This document shows, piece by piece, positions 11,401 through 22,400 of a DNA stretch of 64,000 bases (within the stretch, counting starts at the first letter, position 1; each line of letters opens with the position of its first letter). The position numbers and the translations under genes are program-made. Source of the stretch: Neckera pumila (taxonomy: Eukaryota; Streptophyta; Bryopsida; Hypnales; Neckeraceae). The stretch covers positions 29,698,108 through 29,762,107 of the forward strand of contig OZ018408.1 in assembly GCA_963969595.1 (NCBI GenBank), read 5' to 3'. Under the pieces are notes generated by a model. It was not told the origin of the DNA. It saw nothing but the letters and a program-made list of their open reading frames with translations, and ran no database searches.

Positions 11401-12338
11401 GGGGGGGAATTTTTAGTTATATTTGAGCAAACCTGATTGGTCAGGGCAGTACCTGTGACAAGACAGAGCTTCTGGACATCATTCGCTGGCGGTCCTCATA
11501 TTGGGGGAGCAAAAGGGACCCCCCAAATGATGGTTAACAATGTTATGTATTTATTCGTAGTTTTTATAGCTCTCAGCATTTGGACTTTCCAATTGTGGCG
11601 CTCTGAAACAAGCCATTTTAATGATCGTGGCCATTTTTGAATTCTGACTAGGTATTTTTGAGAAGGAGGGACCCAAGGAATTGCAAGATGCAGGAAAAGC
11701 TGGCCTCATTACCATCCAGAAACCTTTCTCAATCGCCCTTGGCACCGTGCTAGTCTGTAAGTTAATTTACTTATTATTCATCATTCACTTTGCCCTCATT
11801 TTTGTGTGTCAAATAGAGTTATCCCTTAAATGGTCAAAGTGGGGTTTCTCACCCTGTCACAAAAAATAAGCAGGTACCAAACTGAATTGGCCAATACATT
11901 AGTGACCCTAGTGAGGTATGAATAAATCCACTGTAGGGTTCTTGTGATTGGTGGTTGGTTTGGGATGAATTAAGGTAACAACCTATCTGCGACCTGTTGA
12001 CCAACCCTACAAAATTTTGCCTAAAATGTACAGCACCTATACGTGCAAGCCGAGGGTCTATTCTGGATACACTTTGAAATATATTCATTCGGTATTCCAG
12101 AAATGCATGCCATTGAATCTGGAATCCCTTTGACTCCCAACAAAGAACTCAAAAGAGTTCTTAGATAGCTTCCTAATTCAAACCATGCTCAAATGCTTTG
12201 CTTATTTGGACGATTTTAGTTGAGTTTCACAGCCTAGGTTCGATATTAACTTGCATTGTGTTGTTGGTTCCAGTGGCGCTCCTCTTCTTGCAATTTTTCC
12301 CCGACCAATCGACGGAAATAATGAAGAAATTCATGTAA
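8469..12338 (+). CDS. STR9: Rhodanese-like domain protein 9, chloroplastic (STR9 type, 6 exons, 262 aa)
   Basis: Exons: 8469-8602, 9810-10057, 10648-10798, 11139-11224, 11652-11756, 12274-12338. All introns are GT-AG and the frame is continuous. Residues 1-~60 are rich in Ala, Ser, Thr and Arg with no acidic residues early on, a typical chloroplast transit peptide. The rhodanese domain spans about 65-210: YNIVDIRD near its start, then the active-site loop VCQEGLRSG with Cys173, then GGYQNVAYLLNGLQ. After it comes GPKELQDAGKAGLITIQ and one hydrophobic helix (about 229-248, IALGTVLV to LFLQFFPDQ), probably a thylakoid or envelope anchor. This order and the C-terminal signature match Arabidopsis STR9 (At2g42220), which is somewhat shorter. 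The biochemical role of STR9 is not established; the intact Cys suggests persulfide or sulfur-transfer chemistry. The upstream DNA has repeated motifs and a G-box. Confidence 0.93.
9130..9217. mobile_element. Stowaway-like MITE, near-perfect palindrome, in STR9 intron 1
   Basis: Left arm CTCCGTTTGGAAATAGTGTA then TCCATTCTCAGTG; right arm is its reverse complement with about three mismatches, separated by a ~7-base loop. The ends resemble the CTCCCTCCGT terminal repeat of Stowaway (Tc1/mariner) MITEs, and TA dinucleotides lie next to both ends. The element is unusually short at under 90 bp. Confidence 0.65.
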
Positions 12339-12799
12339 TTGAGTGTGAGCTTACCTGGCCAGTCTCCTCTGAAAACCTCCAACCACCATCATGATGTCAA
12401 CTGCACCTGTGCTTGCGTTTTCCGAATGATGCAAGGATGTTAATTGGCAACTTCCTGGAGAATAATTTCATTGGAAGAAAAAGATTTCTCTTGGAAAAAA
12501 TCAATTATCCACCATTCTTTTGTCACTGTGCAGTGCTCCTCAGTCTGAAAGCTTTAGCAATCATCTGTACCATGCGTCCCTCTTGAAGAAATGAATGCAA
12601 TTGTGGAGGTTCCAGGGACTTCTCTCCAGACTTGTAGTTGTACTCTTTTGCCCCTCCGCCAATCTTCACTGATGTTCCTGAACGTATTTATGTTCTGAGG
12701 TAGAATCCAAGTCCTCCTGTGTCCTAAAATTTCAATACTGTAAAATCTATGACGTTGAGTACTTGAGTTCAGACTGATTCTGAAAATGTACTAAGGTAG

Positions 12800-13020
12800 G
12801 AGGACCATAAATCGCTCATTTAAGAGCTGAAACTGAATTTTGGGGAGGGGAAGCGTCTTGAAATATTTTTCGGTAAATTTTCCTTGAAAGACAAGAGGAA
12901 TTGGCATCTAACCCAAGTCGTTTCATATTTTTTGGAGCTTTTTGGAACTAGTTATGAAAATTTGAAGTTTGAAGTGGCATAGGGCACTAAAATCGCCCAC
13001 CCTCTAAAATGTACAGTGTT
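12800..13020 (+). repeat. Dispersed repeat family B, copy 2
   Basis: Same-orientation partner of 20-240, lying about 460 bp downstream of the STR9 stop codon. Divergence is high enough that the copies are not recent. Confidence 0.7.
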
Positions 13021-13319
13021 TGTATTGTACATTATTGAAGGCTATGAAAAAGCAACATGTACAAGAGTGTACATTTGAGTAGGGTGGACGATTTTAGAGC
13101 CTATGCAATTTAAGAACCTCCTACTTTAATTTTACGTAGACATCAGATCTTGTATGGATTATAGGTCATTAACCAAAAACAAATTGCATGTAATATTCAT
13201 ACTCGGTCTTTGTTGCTCTCTGCATTGCTAATGACACTAGCTGAAGGTTTAAATTTATAATTGAAAAATATGATGTAGAAATTGCTATGCAATGTTAACA
13301 TTTTTTTTGTAAAAATTAC

Positions 13320-14100
13320 AAATATTCAATTGATAAGAAGTTTTGGAAATAATCCACTTTCTTATCCTCTAAATTTCTAAGGCCATGTTTTCATCAAAAG
13401 ACATTCAAAACTACCTTTTTCAATGCAAAAACAAAAATATTGAACATTTGATTGTTTGCATATCTAACCCTAGGATCTTCCATTAACCCTTAAACGCCGA
13501 GCTGGTGGCCGTGGAAATCACCCTTTTGCAAAACCGTGGGAACAATTGGCTTAAGAAAATGAAAAAGTATTCATTGGAAGTCAAACTACTGTAAAGGACC
13601 TTCCTTTTCACAACAAAATTTGGAGGATGATAGTTGCATTTCTGTCCTACACAAGAGATTCTCTTGTCATTCATCGGACGCAGAACGTCCGCCTCGACGT
13701 TCAAGGGTTAAACTTGTCTAAAATGTGTGAGGTAGTTTTGTAAACTTTGAGCAAGTAGATTCCAAGATATTTGCATTTAATGTATTGAATCTTCTATTTT
13801 TGCACTTTGCTTCAATAGGTTATGGGACTTTGAATTCCCTTACAATAATTTAGAATTTGTGGAATAAGAATTTTGAATTAAATTTTTTTATATTGAAGAA
13901 TTGAGTTGAGAATTTCAGAAATGAAAATCCAAAAGAAATTCAATGGAAATTATCTTTATAATTCAAAAAAAAAAAATCCCCCCAAAAAACTTGTTTTCAA
14001 TTTGGATTGAATAAAAAACTAAATCAGTGATAGTTTTAAGCCATGGACTTGAAGCCATGAACAAACTTAGATTGTTTAAAACCTTCTCGGATTTTTTTTT
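13320..14100 (+). repeat. Dispersed repeat family F, copy 1
   Basis: Matches 33520-34010 in inverted orientation, in blocks: 'ctctaa..(t/c)..aaggccat' near 13370, 'tattgaagaattgagttga' near 13893 and 'aaaaactaaat..(t/g).atag' near 14020. The copy here carries the piggyBac-type MITE as an insertion that the other copy seems to lack. High divergence suggests an old transposon remnant. Confidence 0.55.
13483..13711. mobile_element. piggyBac-type MITE with TTAA target duplication
   Basis: TTAA at 13483-13486 and again at 13708-13711 flank a 221-bp body. The terminal inverted repeats read CCCTTAAACGCCGAGCTGG and, on the other strand, CCCTTGAACGTCGAGGCGG, so 15 of 19 positions agree. TTAA duplications and CCC-starting ends define the piggyBac superfamily. 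The body is too short for a transposase, so it is non-autonomous. It is GC-richer than its surroundings. Confidence 0.8.
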
Positions 14101-16461
14101 CTTTGAAATGTGAATTAAAAAATAGATACAATATGATACTCTTCGTTCAAAATGCTATGATTGCCTATAAAACAAGATGCTCCATAACTTTTATAATACT
14201 AATCCAAATGAAATGAATCAATCTTTCTGTGTATAAATAAAATCATAATCTAAAACAAATAAATTTTATACAAAAATATTTCCAATTTTTGTGATTTTTG
14301 TTTCCAAACCTCAACTGTTTTGAGCTTTGGGTTGCATAAGTTTTGCTCCTCAGAGTCGATTTAAATAAAAATTATATTTTCCAAAAGCTAAAATATATTT
14401 TTCAAAGGATCAAACTATTTCAAAATAAGATTCAAAGGATCAAACTAATATTTCCTTTGTCCTAAATAAAATGTCCCATTGCAAACAAGCTCATGAGATT
14501 AAGAAAGATACACTAATTATTTGACATTTAGGAAATAAGGAACTAGAGGTTTAAAGATTTGGGATTTGGGATTCACAATATAAGGCTTAGAGTTGAAAAT
14601 TCAAATTTTTTATTTCTCTCAAATATAGTTATTTTCTAGATGTTGAAACAGTATAGCTGTAGAATAAATTGTTTTTTAAAGCAATATTTTGTTTAAAAGC
14701 TATACAATCTTTTTGGAAGGAATATTAGGCGATATGTTCTCCTATTTTCAATTGATGAAATCACTTATTTGCTATATGTTTCTGAAGACACTATCCCTCA
14801 TCTTCAAATGAATGTACTCTTTTTGATGAATAATTTAAGTTTCATCCACATTTTACACATTTCATCCATTTATATAGATGTAAACAACTACTCCATATAT
14901 CACTCCAATGAAGATTGCTTTTTGCACTCTCAAAATAAATGACCCTAAAACCTTGCCTTAGACAATAGAGAGTGCTCAAAATATACAACTAACTTATAAG
15001 GAAAGATCAACTCAAAGAAACTACATAATTACCTAGTTACCTTCAATGTGATCCAAGCATTGACCATTGTACTCACAAGGCTATGCAAGACACATCAAAC
15101 ACTTACATTGGAATAGAGAGTAATAAGAATTGGGTTCAACACTTGTTTTAGGTTCTACATTATGGAGTGTACATGCAAATTCTCTTTCTCATTGCATAAC
15201 GAGAATTCAAAACACATAGAAATAACTTATGATGCTCTTAGATACCGTGCACATGACAAATGGACAATGATTAAAAGTCCCATCTTAATGAAATTAAAGA
15301 GGGCCTACACCACATATTCAAGTGGCATACATCCTCATAATCAATACTCGTATGTACCTGTTGTTAAAAAAACAATTTTAAGACATCTGCAAACAAAATT
15401 GTGAAACTTCGTAACTTTTGCATACAGTATCCAAATAACGCATTATTTGGTGAGTTGAAGTCCTCATTCAAACGCCAACAAGACTGAACCAATAAAGTCT
15501 TATCAATCTAATATGGGTAAGAGGAACAATGCTCAATAGTAAACATGGCAGCTTTGGTATCCCTATCTTACAGTAAACTATAGAAGATGGGCATGTCTGG
15601 CACCGGCTTTATATATTAACATGAAGTTGCACTTTATTCAAACGACTAAATAATTTTCAAAATTGATACCATATCTCTGAAATGTCGTTCGGTCCACATC
15701 GTAAATGGCATGTATAAATCACGCAAACTCAAAACTCACTACAATCCTGATTCTCAACTCATTTCCGAAGCTGCATTTTTGTATACATCACTTACACTCA
15801 CTAACCTGGTCATGACAAAATCACCCTACTTGTAAAACTGATGCTGACGTCAGGTCTTTCTCACATCTAACGCATTTTCCCTTTTCATCTGTAAAATTCC
15901 AGCGAAGACAGTTATCCAAATGAATCCAGAAAGATAAATTAGATGTAATCACTAAAGCAGCTCAGAACAACTGATTGTAGCAGCATAACTTTATAACGCT
16001 TTTTCCACTTCCTACGACTTCTTCCACTTAGTTTCCACACGCCCAAAATTGATCACATGACGCGCTGGTTTGAACTTCACTTACATGAGAGTAATAGTCT
16101 TGCCGAATTGCATCCTCTGGGCTCCACATTCAATCACTTGGTAGACTTGGAAATCCCTCATGAGGATCACAACGAATCGGACAACACAAATATGCCTGAG
16201 CTAATACTGCAGCAGCTTGGCAGACCAGGTTCCAAGGAGCGGGCGCTAACTACAAGGATATGCTAGAAATACCCTAGAGCAGTTCAATCCTCAACCGTCA
16301 TCTTAAAACCATATCCGCGAAGGGTCATGTCAGACGGTCAGTCATGGCCATACTAGTTAGCTAAATACTGCATTCGCAGTAGTCCCATTCATAAATCCCC
16401 AGATCCTGAAGACACATTCAGTGTGTTATACTCCACCTCCGCTTGAGTTTCTCTTAAACCC

Positions 16462-19400
16462 TTACTGCTTCATCACAGCACTAAGAGCAGTAGCCTCGTC
16501 AGGAGGCAGGCTACTGAGAACAGACTGCATTTGATCACCATATTGAGCACACAATTGCATAACAGCTCTACCGATACCTAGCTTGACAGTATCTGGGGTG
16601 TCGTTCATCTCCACAGCCTTGGCAAACACAGGTACAAGTTGTGGAACCAATGGAATGATCTGCACAAAACAGGATTTGCACGATTATTAGATATGACAGT
16701 TCAAGAATCAAGGGAAAGCTCAACGGTAGAAGTTAATGATTAAGAAAAGGAAAGGATGAAAAGAAATGTCAAATCATGAATCTTGACACAGTAAAAAGCA
16801 TATATTATCAATACACCCAGCAGGTTGGCACGTTCACAAATGAATTATACTCCAATGAAATTTAACCAACACAGCAAACTGAGATGGTGTACCTCAGAAT
16901 GACCAGAGAAAACAAGACCATATAAGCAACCATAAACGATTTCAGATTCCTCCATGTCCTCCTTCAAGGGCAATGCTGAAATAAGAACCGGCAAAACCTG
17001 GAGTAAAAAAGCAGAATGATCAGTGATGAATTATTTGGTCCTTCGGTTGTGGCATCCGATGGATGAAATAGTTGTTCTCCCCAGTTGGTCTAAGTCAATA
17101 ACACAATCCCCGAACTCTAACGACAAAGGAAAACATCAACAATAGACTTGAAAGTAAAACATCACGATTGCACAGCATCAGAATGAAACTGAGAATGCTA
17201 GAAATAAAATTGGATGCACAATGTAATGAAAATGGCATCAACCTGATTTAAAGGAATCACATGAGGTTGTGAAGTGATCATGCGAGCAACTGCTCCAGCT
17301 GCATTGTCCCTTGTTCCATTGTCTTCTCCAGCTCCAAAAAGAGGATGCAATGCTACTAGTATGTTGTTGTAATATCTTGGAACGGGAAAGTCAAGAATTC
17401 TCAAAATAAATGTGGAAGTTTAACCTAACCAGTGATTTTAAAAGAAAAATTTAAACACTGCATGTTTGTGATATGGTAAAACTATTTACTTGAAAAAACA
17501 AGCGCCAGATTTGGGTTCAAATTGAAGAGTGAGTCCAGTCAATAATACCACAAATAAAGTCCTCGTGCACACTTTAAATCACGAATGACTATTACGAATA
17601 AACAAGGATACGGTAGAGCAACATCTCCACCACCCTTGCACAACTCGCCAATGCAATATGCTGCATTCCGTCGATTTGTTGCGTCCGGTGACGCCAGTTC
17701 CTTCATAGCAATAGGCATGGTAACCTGAAATGTCACACGCAATCAATAAAGAGTTGCCATGATGAAAAACGACAGGTTGCCCAGTTGTTCTTGAGTTCAG
17801 ATAATCTCAAGCATGTAAGTGTTCAATGTTATGAGTAGAATAAAAGGGAGAGTACACACAAGGTAAGTGAGACCAAGTTACACACCTCAACATACGGACT
17901 GATAGCACTTCCAATCTCTTTCGCCACCTCAGCAACACAGGCAACTGCCATTGTTCGATCACTGGGCGGGCGACAAGCTTTCTGCACACATAACAAACAT
18001 CAGAAGGTCAACAACACTCAACGATAGCACATCTGATAACAAAAAGGCACCGGCAAGATTGGTTGATCAAAAACTCAATCATCAATACAAACCTTCAACG
18101 TGCAACAATCCAAATTAATTCCAGGTTAAAACAAATTTGACGCTTAAAAGCCTTGAGTGGAGAAACGCAGATTTTACACTACATCAGCACAACATTATAA
18201 CAAACATACCGCAAATTTCATGAGGGGCTCAAAGAATGGGCGGAAGGTGGGTTCAAATGCAGGGCCCATGCATTTTCCCAATGCTGGCAGAATGTCTGTT
18301 ACAGCATCAATAAGAAGCTCATCGTGCTCCATGTCGTCTTCGTCACCTTCACTGTCAGTATCTCCTGTTTGTTGGCAGACAGCTTCCTCACGCAGCAAAC
18401 AAAGTGTGGCCTCACACAAATTTGTAATAACTGCAAACAGCCACTAGTACGTCGGCTTAAAGACAGGATCAACTCGAAGGATTTCAACACCACTAATCCG
18501 GTCAAAACTTCGGAAGGTCACAGAGCAGTACAATTTTCAACTGATAAGATATCTATCATGGCGTAATCCAATTTTCAACTGATCAGATATCTATCATGGC
18601 GTAATCTGATTCCAAGAATGGCTTTACACCAAAAAACGCATACTTACACTGCTGTATACTGTCATATCTGACAGACTTCAGAATCTCTGCCATGCAAGAG
18701 CACGCTTGAGATACGGTGTCTTTATCATCATCATCATTCATGAGCTTGATGTACTCCTCCATAATTCGATCTGTCCATCGATACAACCTCGGTATTTAGG
18801 AGATCAAGCAATAAACTAACTAAGGATATTTCTCGACAGCCAAAACAATTTAGGACTTTTCATGAGTAATGATATAGTCCGTGTCTATGATGTAGCTCTA
18901 ATTCAGACTAGTCCAAGTAAGCATGGTTCACCTTGAACATGTTTAACTTCAGGAGAAATCTGCAAAACATGAATACCAGTAGTCATTGTCATAATTTAGG
19001 AATTTCCAATTCTCGAAAACACTCCACTAGTTTGACATCGGTCAGAAAATTAAATACCAAGTGCCTTACCTAGCGCACAGGTCAAACAATTTAAGGAAGA
19101 TAAATATATCCTTATCTGCTTAATGCTGTCTTGGACCAGAGACATTGACTTACTGTGTCACTTGGATATGCTTCTTTGGTTGCAGTGAGCAAATCTGCAC
19201 AGATTATCAAGTATCAGTAAATCTTCGAAAGCAAAATAGTGAAAAACCTCAACAAATAATTGAATCATAATTTTTCTGGTGCTTGAGAAACACATGCTAT
19301 CACATTCGTCTGAACATGATGACCGCCTTGACTCACTTAATTCCCCGCTATATATTGAATTCTACAATATGAAATAGAGCTCAAATGTTGGAGTTTGGGG

Positions 19401-22400
19401 ATTTACATACGTTGATACGCAACAACAGCTTGAATTCTCACATCCTCGTGAAAGTAACCAATATGCTTCTCCATCACTTTCAATGCTTCTTCCAGGTACC
19501 TAACTATAGTTAAAGATGCTTCATTGTAGAACAATAAAACAAGTGACTAACTCCGAATACAAAAATCTTTCCTATTGCAATCACAGTTAATTATCATAAT
19601 TATATTATCAGAAAATTTTGACTCTAATGAAGCAAGATGACTAACGGAAATGTATGCAGACAGAGCACTGTATCAAGCATGGCACCAGCAGTCAAATAAG
19701 AATAGGACTCGTCCCAACATTCCAAAATACTCAAAGAAGGATACGGTTGGAAAGCAGTCTTGGTGTGAAGGGCAAAAAGACCAAGAGCTTGTGTAGCAGC
19801 TGCTTTCTCATCCAGAACACCCGTTCGAACACTGAAATTTCGAACTCTCTTGTTATCAGTGTCCTCATCTTCATCATCAGAAGAAAGAGCGCCACCAAGA
19901 TTATCGTCACCATCAGAATCAGGCAAATCAAATGCTGTCCCATCATCAAGGTTGCATGATTGTAGTGCAAGATGCACCAAACGGGGCAAAAACTGCACAA
20001 ATTAAACAACATTAAATAAAACAAATAAATCAGTACAAGGCTCCTATAATTGAAGTGAATGCGCATTCCAGAATGAAAATTTTAGAAATAACTAGTAAAT
20101 CGAGCGGAAGGCATTCAGGGAGTTTACAATAGAAGCTGGAGGACAGAGTTAGACCATACCGGAACCACTCCCTCTTCCAGTATTTCTGCAACATGACTGA
20201 AAAAGCCATGCGTATATTCCCGCAGCTCACTAAACTCCAAGTCAAATCCCTGCACGAAGACATAAACGACAGTTGAAATAGCTCCAGTCAATGTTGTGAA
20301 TTAAGAAATATAATATTGCGAAAATAACAGTGGGTTGAAATCCTGTCAAGTGCTCCATTCCAGACTGCTCAAAGCCTGAGTAACAAGAAAGCTTAACAAA
20401 CACATGGTCAGCAATTCGGAAGTTCAAAAATTGTTGTGGCTCTCTGGCGTCAGAAGCACACCTCAATTGCAGCCTCGATGAAGCTTGGCAGTACTGCTCC
20501 AATAACATTCCGTCCAACAGCAATGCCAATGATACCAACCAGCTCTGTTGCACGAGCCCGAGCTGGTAGATCCTCATCTTTTGTCAAAGTCATAAACCCT
20601 TGCATGAGAAATAAAACTCGCTCCGTGTAGGGAACGAAAGCCGATTCCGCAGCGGAAGCAGCTGACCCTATGGCAGACTAAAGAACAAAATGGTGTAAGT
20701 CCGGTTACTCAAGATGCATAACTTGGAATTCATTCACATGTAACAAAGTCAATAGAGTGGATATATACCCAGAAATAAAAGTATCAAAGGAATTGATAAG
20801 TGATAGCAGGCACGTATGCTTAAAGAAGCAAAGACTATCAAATGAACTATTCAATAAACTGATTTAGCTACTGCTACTATGTGCTGAAGGGCAAAGCTTA
20901 GCATTAACGAGGGGCATATGATTATACCATGCAAGTCTCCTGAATATCTCGGCGAGGACTTTGCAGAGCCTCCAAGAGTTTTTCCATCAGTGGGCTCAAG
21001 TAAGGCAAAATTTCCTCCTTAAGATTCTCACAAAATGCTGCAAGTGCATAAAAGGCCTTCTCCTGCACGAAAAACATAAAGTTCAGGCTCTTTTATATTG
21101 TTCAAGAACTGCCAATTGTCTCATTAAAATGCAGGGACAGAATAAAAGGTCTTTGGTTCCTACTGTGCAGATCATCTCACATTAATATTACTGAGGTCAA
21201 ATGATGATATCCCAGACTAGCAAGGCATATGGGTCAAGTTGGGTTAAAGGGACTAAGTTATCAATAACTATATGAAGCGTGTTATTCACAAAGGTTTTCG
21301 TAATGTGTTGGGAAAACCGCGTCGGAAGATTCAAAACATTCACATAACTCCACATCAAAACCAAGCTAACCTGGACATCCGGCAAAGGATCACTGAGCAC
21401 CGTAAATATGCAAGGAAGAACACGCTCATAGTGTTCACTAATCTCGGGCTGTAGGTGCTCCGCAAATTGTCCAAGTGCAAAGCTTGCAGCACCTCGAACT
21501 CCCTTCAAATCACCAGAAAATATTTAAAAACATTAGATACATAGACCCTCCATACACTATACCCTCAAGAGTGGCCTTCACATTTATTCCTGCCTACCAG
21601 TTAGCACTTGCCAAACAGGTATTACAAAAGTGTTCGCAATAATCGCACTAGAGAGGATGAAGCAATCCCTCTCAATATTCAAAACATTGTAATCTTTTAA
21701 GTAAATACAAATGGAGACAGACAGTCTAATACACTAATAATATCACACTGTACCTGCTCTTTGTCCTTCAATGCTTCTAAAACAAGTGAAAGAACTTCCT
21801 CCAGCCGAGTCTTCATGACTTCATAGCAACCTTCAGATATCACACCCAGTGACATAACTGCTGCATCCCGATAGTTAGGGTCCGAGTTGTGAAAATTGGA
21901 GACTGCAAAATGCAATACTGGTGGAAACACATGTTTCTTCGGAAGGCTTGTAGCCATGGTATCAAGAACTTCAGCTACCGCTCTTTCACATGTGATGTCA
22001 TCTTCGTGTACACGTGCCTCAGGTTCTGCGAGTATGGGACAAATGACTGATAAAATTTGACCAACCAACTTATGTTTTACCAATGTCTTGGGCTTGTATT
22101 TGGCCAACCACGATAAAATTTGGATTGCCTGCATGGAGATAAAAGAAGCCCGACGATTAGTGAAACCGTTACTTGAGATAATCACAACATTCCCATGCTG
22201 TAAGCAACGTAAATTTCCAGATAATGAGTAAGGCTTGAGAAATGAAGCGAGACCACCACTTTCAGAAAATAGAAAATACCACCTGTGGCCTTCTATAATT
22301 TTCGCGAAATATAGATCATTTTCAGTTCATTACTTCTAAAAAAAGTCGAATTTGGGTGTTGATACCAGGAACAACACTACTTCCAGCAAAAGAGACCGCA

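Larger units (their letters stand above)
12339..16461. other. Intergenic DNA between STR9 and the importin gene
   Basis: The convergent 3' regions of STR9 (plus) and the importin gene (minus) lie at the two ends. The middle is AT-rich and non-coding, with repeat copies (12800-13020, 13320-14100) and a piggyBac-type MITE (13483-13711). Short open frames such as 15162-15404 have no recognisable domain. Confidence 0.6.

Noticed and set aside
15162..15404. 80-codon plus-strand frame
   Set aside because: Isolated in AT-rich intergenic DNA with no family resemblance and no splice partners.
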